A DNA stretch of 64,000 nt from NCBI RefSeq assembly GCF_001282685.1, contig NZ_LN875035.1, positions 2,590,001 to 2,654,000 of the forward strand, written 5' to 3'. Each line of letters starts with the position of its first letter. Within the stretch, counting starts at the first letter, position 1. The notes under the pieces were generated by a model. It was not told the DNA's origin and searched no databases. It saw nothing but the letters and a program-made list of their open reading frames with translations. The position numbers were made by a program, and so were the translations under genes. The DNA comes from Niameybacter massiliensis. GTDB lineage: Bacteria > Bacillota > Clostridia > Lachnospirales > Cellulosilyticaceae. This document shows, piece by piece, positions 1 to 9,611 of the stretch.

Positions 1-1511
1 ATCTCATAAATCTTGTAATTGCCTTCACGAATGAGTTCACAGGCTTTATGCATCTTCACTTCATTAATATAATCTACTAAATTTTGATTGCAGTGCTTCT
101 TAAACAAGGCTGATAAATAGCTAGGTGACATATTCACATAATCTGCAAGATCTTGTAACATTAATTTTTCTGTAGCATGGGCTACAACATAGTTCTTAAC
201 TCTTTCCATAACCTCAAAGTGACTGCCTGTCAGTTGCTCTAATTGCCAAATCACTTGTTCTGCAAACCCCCTTACCCACTTTTGTAGCTGACTAAAGGTA
301 AGCATTTCACTAATGGTTTGTATCATCTTCGATAAGTCTACAAAATAGGCATTCATCCCATCTTCTGGTAAGAGTGGTACAAGGACTGCATAAACCGTAC
401 TATATAAGTCAATACAACTTCTAATTTCAACAACTGGATTATGGGGAGTGCTTCCAAACTTCTCCTCTATCTTTGCAAAAGTCGCCTTGCACGCTGCCAC
501 ATCCTTTAATCTAATAGCTATAACCAATTTATTAATCTCTGGCGTAAGACTGATATCTTTGTATACCGTTTCACCTATTTGCTTATAATAGACAAGCTCA
601 GGCTCATGGCAATAATAATATTCAAGTAATTGGTCTATTTGACGCAAACCATGAAAAATATCTTTTTCTTTCAATACATCACTTACTAGCAAAGAAATTT
701 TGGTTGCTGTTGCATTAGAAGATGCAAGAAGGAATTTATTATAAAAGGTCTCTATATGCTCTTTAAATGTCACTTCATCTACATCCCAAACGAAGATTTG
801 AAACTTTTGATAGGCGCTATCTGATGCCACTAAAAAATAATGATTAAAAAGCTTAGGCAAAATTGTTTCTAATAGTTCCTGCTCCCATCCAAAGATACGC
901 TCTCTATCAAAGGCTGATGTATTTTGAGCCTTAGGGAGAATAGAATAATCAAGCACTACTTCTAATAATGCAAACCTATCTAAAATATGATGGGCTTCTA
1001 GAAGCTTATAGCCTTCACTATTTCTATTTCTTATTTTTCTTTCTAAGAGTTTTTTGAGACACCCTTGTATGATTTTATGATTATCTTCTTCTATGACTTC
1101 ATTGGCTAAGTCTATCTTGGCCATCTTGTTTCTTTTATCACATTCTAGAATGGCACTTTGGATTGCCTTTTCTAAGACTTCTGGTTCTAATTGTGTCTTT
1201 AATAAATAATCCACAGCTTTATAACGGAGAGATTCACGGGCCATATCAAACTCTTGATGATTGGTCAACATTACAAATACTGGTTGATGTTGCCTGTGGG
1301 TGACTTCTTTAAGTACTTCTAGCCCTGAAAGGATAGGCATATTAATGTCACATAAAACAATATCAGGTTTTTCAACCTCTATGATTTCAAGGGCTTGCTT
1401 GCCATTTCTTGCTGTATTTTGAATATCACAATCAAGCTTATGCCAATCTAGCAAAAACTTGATGCCTGAAAGTACTAGAGGTTCATCATCTACTAATAAG
1501 ACTTTATACAT
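1..1511 (-). CDS. AraC-type response regulator (YesN-like), 3' end cut by window
   Basis: Open from the ATG at 1511 to the window edge (503 codons read, no stop), so the C-terminus is missing. The N-terminus is a receiver domain: acidic residues D8/D9, phospho-acceptor Asp at about residue 55 (VLCDINMP) and Lys near 106 (YLLK). A long, poorly conserved middle follows. The end is the first half of an AraC helix-turn-helix (LQDLADYVNMSPSYLSALFK). It overlaps the end of the sensor kinase gene by 19 bp, so the two are co-transcribed and translationally coupled. By analogy with YesMN systems the kinase phosphorylates D55 and the protein activates the adjacent ABC importer/GH88 genes. That target is inferred from position only. 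Confidence 0.93.
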   Translation of the reverse strand, partial: MYKVLLVDDEPLVLSGIKFLLDWHKLDCDIQNTARNGKQALEIIEVEKPDIVLCDINMPILSGLEVLKEVTHRQHQPVFVMLTNHQEFDMARESLRYKAVDYLLKTQLEPEVLEKAIQSAILECDKRNKMAKIDLANEVIEEDNHKIIQGCLKKLLERKIRNRNSEGYKLLEAHHILDRFALLEVVLDYSILPKAQNTSAFDRERIFGWEQELLETILPKLFNHYFLVASDSAYQKFQIFVWDVDEVTFKEHIETFYNKFLLASSNATATKISLLVSDVLKEKDIFHGLRQIDQLLEYYYCHEPELVYYKQIGETVYKDISLTPEINKLVIAIRLKDVAACKATFAKIEEKFGSTPHNPVVEIRSCIDLYSTVYAVLVPLLPEDGMNAYFVDLSKMIQTISEMLTFSQLQKWVRGFAEQVIWQLEQLTGSHFEVMERVKNYVVAHATEKLMLQDLADYVNMSPSYLSALFKKHCNQNLVDYINEVKMHKACELIREGNYKIYE

Positions 1512-3292
1512 TCATCTCTCTCCTTTCTTATCTTAACCGTTATTTTTGTATAGTGATCTACTTCACTTTCTACAAATAAGCCGCATGCCTTACCATAGAT
1601 AAGCTTAAGACGTCTATTCACATTGGAAACGCCTATGCCACTCATTGTATTTCTACCTACTTGTTTTTTGTCTGCAAGTAAGTGTTGTACCTGCTCCTCA
1701 TTCATTCCAACTCCATTATCTTCTACATCTATATAAAGGTACGTTTCATCTTCACGGGCACTGATGCGGATTGTACCTATCCTTCCCGAAGGCTCTATGC
1801 CATGGAAAATAGCATTTTCTACAACAGGTTGCAACGTCATTTTAACAATACGATACTGCAAAAATGCCTCTTCAATATCATTCTTATATTCAAAGGTCTC
1901 TGCATAGCGAATACTTTGTATGGTAATATAGTCCTTGAGTAAACTTAGTTCATCTTCTAGAAGAATTTTATCCGATACACCTTTTGCCATATTTTTAAGT
2001 AGATTTGATAAACTCCTTGTAATATTACTAATCCCTGGTGCTTTTTGTATAACAGCCATCCAATGAATGGAATCTAATGTATTGTATAAGAAATGTGGAT
2101 TGACTTGGGCTTGCAATAAGGCCATCTCGATTTTATTTTGCTCCTCATTTTTACGTATAATTTCATTCATTAAGTTCGATACACTTTGAACCATTTCATT
2201 GACTAATCGCCCTATTTCCCCTATTTCATCTTGAGTTCTCTCAATTTCTGGATCATAAGAAAAATCATTTTCAGCTATTTTTTGAATACGTCTACTTAGC
2301 CTACTAATAGGTCTTGTAACCCATCTACTTACCATAATGATAATGGCACATGTAATCACCGCACTTAATACAAGTACAACAATCAATGTATAAAGCATCT
2401 CATTCTCTTTCATGGAAAGCTCTGTAATATCAATAAAATTGTAGAGTGATACATTGGTTCCATCTATTGCTTTTTTATGTACTTTATATCTTGCTTTATC
2501 AAAGACTATTGCTTCTTTGTCCGATTCTTCCATAAGCTTGATCAAAAGGGACTCATTCATATTGTCTGTTATCCAATTATCTTGGTCTTTCTCATTGCGC
2601 ACTACTGTATAATTAAGAGGACTATGTGCCACTAAGATGTCTTTTATAATACTGCTATCCACTTCCATATAAAGATAGCCATTTTCCTTCCTATCTGAAA
2701 AAGAACTTACTTTAAATAGTACCGAGAAACTATCCTTTGCATAAGGTGTAATAGACTCCCCTAGTGTGAACACCCCAAATTTATTTGTCTCTTCTTGATT
2801 CCTATCAAGCTTTTTCTCAACAATCTGCTCCACATCTTCTAAGTAAGCCATATGATTGCCTACTGCCTGCACTACAACCCCTTGCTGATTAAAAACAAGT
2901 ATTTTATTGACATACTTCTTCATCTTTGTTGTCGACAGTAAATCATTCATTACATTTTGAGCTTGTAAAAGGACCTTTTTATCTTCCACCGTTTTTACTT
3001 CTTGAATTTTCATCGCTTTCATTACATCATAGTGATTGGCACAATTAATTCCTGTATTAAAAAGTGCTTGAAAAGGTTCTTCTAGTTGAACGGTCAAATT
3101 TTCCATATAAATGTTATTAATTTTGTCCGCCTTCTCAACAATAATCCCATTTAAATAAGAGAATAGATAGAGATAGCCACATGTACTCACGCTAATCACA
3201 CATAACATTGAGTAAAATACCATTTTGAAGCGAATGCTTCTAGGATTCCATATGCCCATTATTTTTCTCCGATCTACTCTCTTCTTTTTCAT
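1493..3292 (-). CDS. Sensor histidine kinase, YesM family
   Basis: 599 aa membrane kinase. Transmembrane helices lie at about 23-45 and 300-321, flanking an extracellular sensor region of roughly 250 residues. A HAMP linker follows (about 322-375), then a His_kinase (PF06580-type) phospho-acceptor at H400 in NPHFLYNTLDS. The C-terminal ATPase has an N box (VVENAIFHG), G1 (DNGVGM) and G2 (GIGVSN). The start has a clear AAGGGGG ribosome site. It sits 39 bp downstream of the GH88 gene on the same strand and overlaps the response regulator. Kinases of this family typically sense oligosaccharides or cell-surface cues for a neighbouring ABC importer. The actual ligand is unknown, but an uronic-acid disaccharide would fit the neighbours. 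Confidence 0.93.
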   Translation of the reverse strand: MKKKRVDRRKIMGIWNPRSIRFKMVFYSMLCVISVSTCGYLYLFSYLNGIIVEKADKINNIYMENLTVQLEEPFQALFNTGINCANHYDVMKAMKIQEVKTVEDKKVLLQAQNVMNDLLSTTKMKKYVNKILVFNQQGVVVQAVGNHMAYLEDVEQIVEKKLDRNQEETNKFGVFTLGESITPYAKDSFSVLFKVSSFSDRKENGYLYMEVDSSIIKDILVAHSPLNYTVVRNEKDQDNWITDNMNESLLIKLMEESDKEAIVFDKARYKVHKKAIDGTNVSLYNFIDITELSMKENEMLYTLIVVLVLSAVITCAIIIMVSRWVTRPISRLSRRIQKIAENDFSYDPEIERTQDEIGEIGRLVNEMVQSVSNLMNEIIRKNEEQNKIEMALLQAQVNPHFLYNTLDSIHWMAVIQKAPGISNITRSLSNLLKNMAKGVSDKILLEDELSLLKDYITIQSIRYAETFEYKNDIEEAFLQYRIVKMTLQPVVENAIFHGIEPSGRIGTIRISAREDETYLYIDVEDNGVGMNEEQVQHLLADKKQVGRNTMSGIGVSNVNRRLKLIYGKACGLFVESEVDHYTKITVKIRKERDECIKSY

Positions 3293-3331
3293 AATTTTCC
3301 CCCTTATTCGTCTTTTCTTTATGGTAACATA

Positions 3332-4483
3332 TTACCAATAAGGGTTCCATCGTTTTGTCATACGAATAAGGGCTTCTAGGTAAAAATAATCGCCCCATGT
3401 ATTGCATTCATCTACGCCCCTATCTTTTGGAATAGGATTGTAAGGACTATTCTTTGCATAAACACCATGTAAAAGTAAGCCATTGCTTTCCTTCACATCT
3501 TTGACCGCATAGCTTTCAATGAGGCTCTTTAACATATACCAAGCGGCTTCTTGGTAATATTCTCGCTTTGTCTCCTCTAAATTAGGTAACATTTCCAAAA
3601 TGCCACATACTGCAATAGCTGCTGCAGAGGAATCTTTCGGTTCACCTGAGCCTTCTTCAAACTCCAAATCCCAGTAAGGCACATGATCTCTAGGTAACTT
3701 TTCAATGAAGAACCTTGTAATCTTCTCAAAGAGTTCAATACATACAGGATCTTGTGTATAACGATAAGCAAGTGCTGTACCGTATACCCCCCACGCTTGC
3801 CCCCTTGCCCATGCCGAACCATCTCTATAACCTTGGTGTGTCACACCTCTTACAGGCTCTCCTGTATTTTTATCAAAGAAGTACGTATGATAGGTTGAGC
3901 AATCCAGCCTAATGAGATTTTGCAAGCTTGTTGTCGTATGCTTCCTAGCAATTTGGGCATACTTATCATCCCCTGTGACTTCACTTGCCCAATAGAGTAG
4001 AGGTAAATTCAGTAGACAGTCAATAATCAAGCGGTAATTATTTTCTACCCCTAACGCTCCCCATGCTTGAAGGAACTGTCCCTTTTCTTGGAATCTTGCA
4101 ATCAGATTGTCTGCTGCTAATAATGCAGCCTCTTTACCTGTTTCATCCCCAATAAGTTTGTAGGCTGCTACACAACTGGGTGTATATAAAAAGCCCATAT
4201 CATGATGGTTCACATCTATCTTTTTTTGTATTCTTTCCAAAAAGCTTTCTACTTGAATCAGTGCCGCTTCTTTAAAGGCTTCATCTTGTGTGTATTCATA
4301 CGCAAGCCAATATTCTCCTGTGCAAAAACCTGTTGTCCATTCAACATTTGCTGCCTGCTTATAAAATTGGTTTACACTATTTGAATCTTGAAAAGAATAC
4401 GTAAAGTCTTTCAGGTTCGTTTTCAAACACCTTACTGCACACTCTAATGCTTGTTCTAACAATTCTTTATGTAATGTCTCCAT
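3332..4483 (-). CDS. GH88 unsaturated glucuronyl hydrolase
   Basis: 383 aa, a normal length for glycoside hydrolase family 88. It has no signal peptide and is probably cytoplasmic. The family hydrates and releases the delta-4,5-unsaturated uronic acid from disaccharides made by polysaccharide lyases (chondroitin, hyaluronate, heparin, gellan or xanthan). The two aspartates expected from the Bacillus UGL enzyme are visible: D95 in HHDMGF and D155 in LIIDCLLN, 60 residues apart as in UGL. The segment HQGYRDGSAWARGQAW is also typical. It ends the importer gene block (13 bp after the permease gene), and KDG kinase and KDPG aldolase lie further upstream. That supports a complete unsaturated-uronide route. 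The exact glycan cannot be read from sequence. Confidence 0.93.
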   Translation of the reverse strand: METLHKELLEQALECAVRCLKTNLKDFTYSFQDSNSVNQFYKQAANVEWTTGFCTGEYWLAYEYTQDEAFKEAALIQVESFLERIQKKIDVNHHDMGFLYTPSCVAAYKLIGDETGKEAALLAADNLIARFQEKGQFLQAWGALGVENNYRLIIDCLLNLPLLYWASEVTGDDKYAQIARKHTTTSLQNLIRLDCSTYHTYFFDKNTGEPVRGVTHQGYRDGSAWARGQAWGVYGTALAYRYTQDPVCIELFEKITRFFIEKLPRDHVPYWDLEFEEGSGEPKDSSAAAIAVCGILEMLPNLEETKREYYQEAAWYMLKSLIESYAVKDVKESNGLLLHGVYAKNSPYNPIPKDRGVDECNTWGDYFYLEALIRMTKRWNPYW

Positions 4484-4496
4484 CCCCTCATCCTCT

Positions 4497-5327
4497 CTAT
4501 CCCTTTAATCCACTTGTTGCAATACCCTCTACAAAGAATCTTTGGAAGGCCAGATAAATAACAAATACTGGAACCAGCGCAACAACACTGGCTGCCATAA
4601 TCAAGTTATACTCTGCTGAGTATTGGCTAATAAACATACGAATCCCTAGTTGTATGGTTTTTACCTTTGTTGAGTTAAAGTAGATCATAGGCCCCATAAA
4701 GTCATTCCATACAGTTACAAAACTAAAAATGGTTAAACTTGCAAGGGCTGGTTTGGATAAAGGTAAGATGATACGTGTATAAATACCATATTCTGAAAGT
4801 CCATCAATACGGGCAGCTTCTAGAAGATCCTCTGGGATACTTTGATAAAATTGACGTAATAAGAACACACCAAATGCAGTAAAGCTTTGTAACAAAATAA
4901 TGGACCAGTGTGTATCTACGAGATGTAGCTTATTCATCATAATATATTGAGGCAACATATACACTTGCCATGGGATAGCAATGGTAATAATGTAGCATAA
5001 GAATAAGGTATCTCTTCCCCTAAATTTACACTTAGAAAAACCATAAGCTGCAAAACTAGAAGTTGCTAACTGAATAAGGGTAACAATGACCGTAATTTTT
5101 ACACTATTAAATGTAAAAAGCGCTAACGGTATCTTCTCCCATATTTTTGCATAGTTACTCCATTGTGGGTCTTGTGGAATCCATTGAATCGGTACACTAA
5201 ACACTTGGCTTTCTAACTTTAAAGAAGCAGAAAGCATCCATATCAATGGTAACAAAGTTACAAATGCTATAATGCTCAGCAACATATAAAGCGCTACTTT
5301 TCCAAATTTATCTTTTACTATAGACAT
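4497..5327 (-). CDS. Carbohydrate ABC transporter permease (MalG type)
   Basis: 276 aa inner-membrane permease with six predicted helices and the cytoplasmic EAA coupling loop (EAARIDGLSEYGIYTRI) that contacts the ATPase. The ending FFVEGIATSGLKG is typical of MalG/AraQ-type CUT1 permeases. It lies 11 bp downstream of its MalF-type partner and directly upstream of GH88. No ATPase gene is in this block. CUT1 importers in Firmicutes commonly share one MsmX-like ATPase encoded elsewhere, so that is the likely energiser. From its neighbours it probably imports unsaturated uronyl disaccharides. Confidence 0.94.
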   Translation of the reverse strand: MSIVKDKFGKVALYMLLSIIAFVTLLPLIWMLSASLKLESQVFSVPIQWIPQDPQWSNYAKIWEKIPLALFTFNSVKITVIVTLIQLATSSFAAYGFSKCKFRGRDTLFLCYIITIAIPWQVYMLPQYIMMNKLHLVDTHWSIILLQSFTAFGVFLLRQFYQSIPEDLLEAARIDGLSEYGIYTRIILPLSKPALASLTIFSFVTVWNDFMGPMIYFNSTKVKTIQLGIRMFISQYSAEYNLIMAASVVALVPVFVIYLAFQRFFVEGIATSGLKG

Positions 5328-5338
5328 GTGGCTTCCTC

Positions 5339-6244
5339 CTACATAAAGTCATTAAATTTTTTCTCAAAACGGAATTGTATAATCGTAATGGTTCCTACTA
5401 TTAAGAATAAAACCATTGAAGCCGCACTGGCTGTTCCGTAGTTCCAAGATACAAAGGACTGATCATAAATAAAGTTTGCAAGCATCTTCGTTGCAATCCC
5501 TGGTCCTCCGTCTGTTAAGACAAAGATCAAATCAAATACTTTAAAACTGTTGATGGTGAGCATCATAAATACAAAGAAATGTGAAGGTGTAAGCATTGGG
5601 AAGGTTATACGCCAAAACTGTTGCCATTTGTTAGCCCCATCAATTTGCGCTGCTTCATATAAAGAAGATGGTACATCTTGTAAGGCTGCTAAATAAATAA
5701 TCATAAAGTAGCCCATGTTCTTCCACACACTTACAATAATAACCCCAACCATAGCCCATTCTACAGAAGCGAACCATCCAGGTGGATTAGCAACCCCTAC
5801 AAATTGTAAGAAGGCATTAACAGGCCCTGAATCTTTCATAAACATAGCATTCCATACAGCCCCTACTGCTACGATGGATGCGACATAAGGAAAGAATACG
5901 GCACTTCTAAAAAAATTAATTCCTTTTATTTTTCTATTTAATAAAAGTGCTAAACCTAAAGCTGTTACCATACTAAAGAACACAGTAAAGACAGTATAAA
6001 CAATAGTATGCTGTAAAGCTGGAAGGAAAACTCGATTTTTGAAAATCGCTACAAAATTACTTAGACCAGCAAACTTGATTGCATTAAAACCATCCCACTC
6101 AGCAAAACTTAAAATAAACGAAAAAATAACTGGAATTAATATAAAACATAAAAATCCTAAAAAGTTCGGTAAGATGAAGGACATGCCAACAAGGGTATTA
6201 CGTGTATTCATTTTCATCTGCTTTTTATGACGTGATGTTTGCAT
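5339..6244 (-). CDS. Carbohydrate ABC transporter permease (MalF/UgpA type)
   Basis: 301 aa with six predicted membrane helices and an EAA loop (EAAQIDGANKWQQFWRI) characteristic of CUT1 sugar permeases. A short basic N-terminus precedes helix 1 (VGMSFILPNFLGFLCFIL). It forms the channel with the MalG-type protein encoded 11 bp downstream and takes substrate from the lipoprotein encoded upstream. A stable hairpin (6274-6316) sits between the binding-protein gene and this start. Such a site usually lowers permease mRNA relative to binding-protein mRNA. Confidence 0.94.
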   Translation of the reverse strand: MQTSRHKKQMKMNTRNTLVGMSFILPNFLGFLCFILIPVIFSFILSFAEWDGFNAIKFAGLSNFVAIFKNRVFLPALQHTIVYTVFTVFFSMVTALGLALLLNRKIKGINFFRSAVFFPYVASIVAVGAVWNAMFMKDSGPVNAFLQFVGVANPPGWFASVEWAMVGVIIVSVWKNMGYFMIIYLAALQDVPSSLYEAAQIDGANKWQQFWRITFPMLTPSHFFVFMMLTINSFKVFDLIFVLTDGGPGIATKMLANFIYDQSFVSWNYGTASAASMVLFLIVGTITIIQFRFEKKFNDFM

Positions 6245-6273
6245 CAGATAGCCTCCTTTTATCTAAAATTAAA

Positions 6274-6316
6274 GGCAGGCTTAGATTTTTAAGCCTTTCA
6301 TTCTCCTAAGCCTGCC
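6274..6316 (-). terminator. Intercistronic hairpin after the binding-protein gene
   Basis: Eleven-base perfect stem GGCAGGCTTAG / CTAAGCCTGCC around a 21-nt loop, directly after the binding-protein stop and before the permease ribosome site. There is no strong U-run, so it is more likely a partial terminator or mRNA-stabilising hairpin than a full stop. Confidence 0.65.
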
Positions 6317-6331
6317 TGACTGTCTTATTGG

Positions 6332-7672
6332 TTATTTTCCTTGAATTTCTTTAGAACGTTCTGCCATTGTGGCAAGCCCTTCATCTACACTTGCTTCTCC
6401 AAGCATAATCATAGAATGCTCTTCACCCATCATGCCATTGACTTCTGCAACTTTATCAGCCATTGGTCTATCAAAACTAATATTTTTCACTGCAAGTGCT
6501 TCTAATACACCCTCTGGCATTCCTTCTAAGTTTGCAATGGCTTGTAAAGCTTCTTGATTTGAACGTCCAGGGATTGCACCTGCTTCAGCATAAAGTTTGG
6601 CACATTCTTCACCAGTCATAAATTTAATAAATTCCCATGTTGCATCTTGCTTATCGGTTGCAGCATTCATAACAAGTGGTGTTGCTGAACCTACTGTATA
6701 GCCTGCTTCTACGTCATTGGCGTGTGGTAATGTGGCTACGCCCCAGTTTACACTACTTTCTCCAGCTTGAATTTTACTAATAATTGTTGTCATAAACCAT
6801 GAACCCATAGGCATCATCCCTACATTACCTGTTAAGAATGGACTAGAGTAATGGATATTACCTGTTTTTAAAGTAGCATAATCCATAATGGTTTTATCAT
6901 CATTTTGCATACGTAAAACCATTTCATAGTAAGGTTTTAAGAAGGTATAATCTGTATCCATAATGGTATGTTTGCCATCTTGTACGCCCCAGTTTGCAAC
7001 ACATGCTTGCCATGTATGAATGAGTGCACCATATTTCTTATCGGCACCTTCTCCTGTTGTAATCTTCTTAGCTGTTTCTTCAAATTCTTCCCAAGTCATA
7101 TCATTTGAAGGGTAGCTAACACCCGCTGCGTCAAAGATATCTTTATTATAATAAAGAACATAGTAATCTGTACGTGCTGGTAAACCTACAATTTCACCAC
7201 TTGGCATAGTAAAGTTATTGGCAAGTCCGTTGTAAGCCTCTAAATCGATACTATCCTTTTCGATGTAAGCTTTAAGATCTGCTATTTGCCCTTTGTCAAA
7301 TAAGCTCTTTGTTGTGTCGGCATCTTTAATCCAGAAAGCATCCAGTTCACTGCCACCATTTAACATAACACTTAATTTTTGTGTATAGTCTGCACTTGCA
7401 ATATCAATAATTTCTACCTTAATATTTGGATTTTGTTCTTCAAAAGCTTTAACTGAGCTTGTAATCCCTGGGTTGGCTGCTAAGTCCCATGTAGAGACTT
7501 TAAGGGTTACATTTTCTTGTGCTTTTGGTTCTTCCTTCTTATCTGCTGTTTGTGTTTGATTAGCAGTTTCCACATTGCCTGTTTGGGCTGTTTGTGTGCT
7601 CGCACATCCTGTAAACATCCCCATAGCCATTGTTGCAGCAAGTGATAACACTGTAAACTTTCTTAATTTCAT
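6332..7672 (-). CDS. Sugar ABC transporter substrate-binding lipoprotein
   Basis: About 446 aa from the chosen ATG at 7672. An upstream in-frame ATG at 7699 exists, but 7672 has an AGGGGCGG ribosome site at good spacing and gives a clean signal peptide. The signal peptide ends in a lipobox (FTGC, lipidated C23). A Thr/Gln/Lys-rich linker is followed by the family-1 extracellular solute-binding fold (for example the segments GLPARTDYYVLYYNKDIFDAAG and NVGMMPMGSW are typical). It captures an oligosaccharide outside the membrane for the two permeases encoded downstream. A perfect bidirectional terminator at 7807-7844 separates it from KDG kinase, so it starts its own transcript in the 7673-7800 gap. 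Confidence 0.93.
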   Translation of the reverse strand: MKLRKFTVLSLAATMAMGMFTGCASTQTAQTGNVETANQTQTADKKEEPKAQENVTLKVSTWDLAANPGITSSVKAFEEQNPNIKVEIIDIASADYTQKLSVMLNGGSELDAFWIKDADTTKSLFDKGQIADLKAYIEKDSIDLEAYNGLANNFTMPSGEIVGLPARTDYYVLYYNKDIFDAAGVSYPSNDMTWEEFEETAKKITTGEGADKKYGALIHTWQACVANWGVQDGKHTIMDTDYTFLKPYYEMVLRMQNDDKTIMDYATLKTGNIHYSSPFLTGNVGMMPMGSWFMTTIISKIQAGESSVNWGVATLPHANDVEAGYTVGSATPLVMNAATDKQDATWEFIKFMTGEECAKLYAEAGAIPGRSNQEALQAIANLEGMPEGVLEALAVKNISFDRPMADKVAEVNGMMGEEHSMIMLGEASVDEGLATMAERSKEIQGK

Positions 7673-7806
7673 ATTATCCGCCCCTTCTCTTTGTTCCATA
7701 ATTTTTTAAATTTACTACACTTGTTTGTGTTTTTATTGTACGTTATTTTGTACTTATAAAAAATAAACTTTTTTTATGGAATCTATTACTTTTTTATACT
7801 CATATA

Positions 7807-7844
7807 AAAAAAGTAATACTTTTTTTATGAAGTATTACTTTTTT
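7807..7844. terminator. Bidirectional rho-independent terminator
   Basis: Fifteen-base perfect inverted repeat (AAAAAAGTAATACTT and its complement) with an 8-nt loop, bounded by A- and T-runs on both sides. In the minus direction it ends the kdgA-kdgK transcript. Confidence 0.85.
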
Positions 7845-7861
7845 ACGAAAAAAGGTACGAT

Positions 7862-8884
7862 TTATCGTTTCATTTCACTATGGTAACCTGTATTTTCATG
7901 ATCTTTAATAATATCTTCAATTTCCTCTAAATTGAGAGAAGGCATATCTCCTGGGATGGTATTTTTGACTGCACTATAGGCATTTCCATATTTTAAAGCT
8001 TTTTGGCAATTACCCTTTTCAGATAATAGACCATATAATGCTCCTGCAACATATGCATCTCCACTACCAATACGATCAATCACTTCAATATTGTGATAGC
8101 CTTCCTCCTCATAATAAACATCTGCTTTAGCATCATAGATTACTGAAGAGAAACTGTGCTTTTTAGGACTATGTACCACGCGCTTAGTCGATGCCATAAC
8201 AGAAATTGGATAATCCTTAGCAAAGCTCTTCATCATTGCTCTCATATCACCTTCCTTGCCAAAGGTAAGTCTAGCCGTATCCTCAGAACAGAAGAAAATA
8301 TCTACATAAGGTAAGATTTGTTCAATGTATTTTTTTGCTTCTTCACCTGTCCATAAGTTGCCTCTAAAGTTTACATCAAAAGAAATAAGAGCACCTTGTG
8401 CTTTAAAGCGCTTGATAAGTTCAATCGTTGTGTTTCTACTTACTTCGCCTAGTGCTAGAGTAATCCCTGATGTGTGGAAGCATCTTGTACTTTTATAAAT
8501 TGCTGGATCAAAATCGCTACATTCCACTCTAGTCATAGAAGTATGCTTTCTATCGTAGACAACCCCTGGTTTTCTAGGATAAGCACCCTTTTCATAATAA
8601 TAAATACCAAGTCTTGCCTCTTCGCTCTTGTCATAGGCTAAGTAGGTGTCACTCACCCCACAAAAGCGCATACTATTTCGGGCAAATAATCCGATACTAG
8701 TCTCTGGAATTTTGGAGAGCATCCCTGTTTGTAAGCCTAAAAGGGAAACACCTGATGCTACGTTTAACTCTGCACCCCCTATTTGTTTTTCTAATAGATT
8801 GCCGCGTACAAGTCTTTCTTCTCCTGGTGGTGATAATCTTAATAAGATTTCTCCTAACGCTAATAAATCAAATGGTTTTTCCAT
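7862..8884 (-). CDS. kdgK: 2-keto-3-deoxygluconate kinase (PfkB family)
   Basis: 340 aa from the ATG at 8884, chosen over 8938 because AGGGGG lies about 9 nt upstream. It is a ribokinase/PfkB fold protein: first signature GGAELNVASG at about 36-45, and the second signature DRIGSGDAYVAG near the C-terminus carrying the anion hole and catalytic Asp. It phosphorylates KDG to KDPG with ATP in the cytoplasm. The assignment to KDG rather than another sugar rests on the adjacent KDPG aldolase gene and the GH88 context. It ends before a strong terminator at 7807-7844. Confidence 0.9.
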   Translation of the reverse strand: MEKPFDLLALGEILLRLSPPGEERLVRGNLLEKQIGGAELNVASGVSLLGLQTGMLSKIPETSIGLFARNSMRFCGVSDTYLAYDKSEEARLGIYYYEKGAYPRKPGVVYDRKHTSMTRVECSDFDPAIYKSTRCFHTSGITLALGEVSRNTTIELIKRFKAQGALISFDVNFRGNLWTGEEAKKYIEQILPYVDIFFCSEDTARLTFGKEGDMRAMMKSFAKDYPISVMASTKRVVHSPKKHSFSSVIYDAKADVYYEEEGYHNIEVIDRIGSGDAYVAGALYGLLSEKGNCQKALKYGNAYSAVKNTIPGDMPSLNLEEIEDIIKDHENTGYHSEMKR

Positions 8885-8951
8885 TGTTACTTCCCCCTGC
8901 ATATGCTTAATATGATTGATATAATCGAGAGCATTCACTGACTAAAACAAT

Positions 8952-9590
8952 CTATGCTCTAACACTTTGCACAAGTGCACTGACTGCTTTACACTTCTTG
9001 GTAATGTCTTCAAAGTTCCCATCGCAGATGTCTTGCTCCTTCACCATCCAGCTTCCACCACACGCTAAGATTTTGTCCGATTTCAAATATGCCTCTACAT
9101 TTTGCAGATTAATCCCACCTGTTGGCATAAATTTAAGCTTCGTATACGCAGCACCCATTGCCTGGATCATTGGTAGCCCACCTGAAGGCTCGGCAGGGAA
9201 GAATTTAACCACTTCAAGCCCTAGTTCTAGTGCTTGCTCAATTTCACTTGGAGTGACAACACCTGGTATAATAGGGATCCCCTTTTCTTGACAGTAGCGC
9301 ACCACCTTAGAGTTTAAGCCAGGGCTTACAATAAACTTCGCCCCCGCATCCACTGCACGGTCTACTTGCTCTGTTGTGAGTACGGTACCTGCACCCACTA
9401 ATAATTCTTTATAAGCCTCACTCATCTGGCGAATGGTTCCTTCTGCCGCATCCGTTCTAAAAGTCACTTCTACTGCCAATAGTCCTCCATCACAAAGCGC
9501 CTTTGCTAATGGCATTGCATCCTTTTCATCATGTATAACGACTACAGGTATAATCCCTATATTTTCTAATTTCTTCATCATCAAATCCAT
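8952..9590 (-). CDS. kdgA: KDPG / 2-keto-4-hydroxyglutarate aldolase
   Basis: 212 aa from the ATG at 9590. A start at 9611 is possible, but AGGAAA sits correctly for 9590. Class I aldolase of the Eda/KdgA family: it splits 2-keto-3-deoxy-6-phosphogluconate into pyruvate and glyceraldehyde-3-phosphate. The Schiff-base lysine is K129 in EVVKFFPAE and the general acid/base is E41 in VEVTFRT. Their 88-residue spacing matches E. coli Eda (E45/K133). Glycine-rich phosphate loops (GAGTVLT, PTGGIN) are present. It is the first gene of a pair with KDG kinase (about 67 bp apart) and forms the exit of the uronate pathway. Confidence 0.94.
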   Translation of the reverse strand: MDLMMKKLENIGIIPVVVIHDEKDAMPLAKALCDGGLLAVEVTFRTDAAEGTIRQMSEAYKELLVGAGTVLTTEQVDRAVDAGAKFIVSPGLNSKVVRYCQEKGIPIIPGVVTPSEIEQALELGLEVVKFFPAEPSGGLPMIQAMGAAYTKLKFMPTGGINLQNVEAYLKSDKILACGGSWMVKEQDICDGNFEDITKKCKAVSALVQSVRA

Positions 9591-9611
9591 CACACATTTC
9601 CTACTTTCCAT

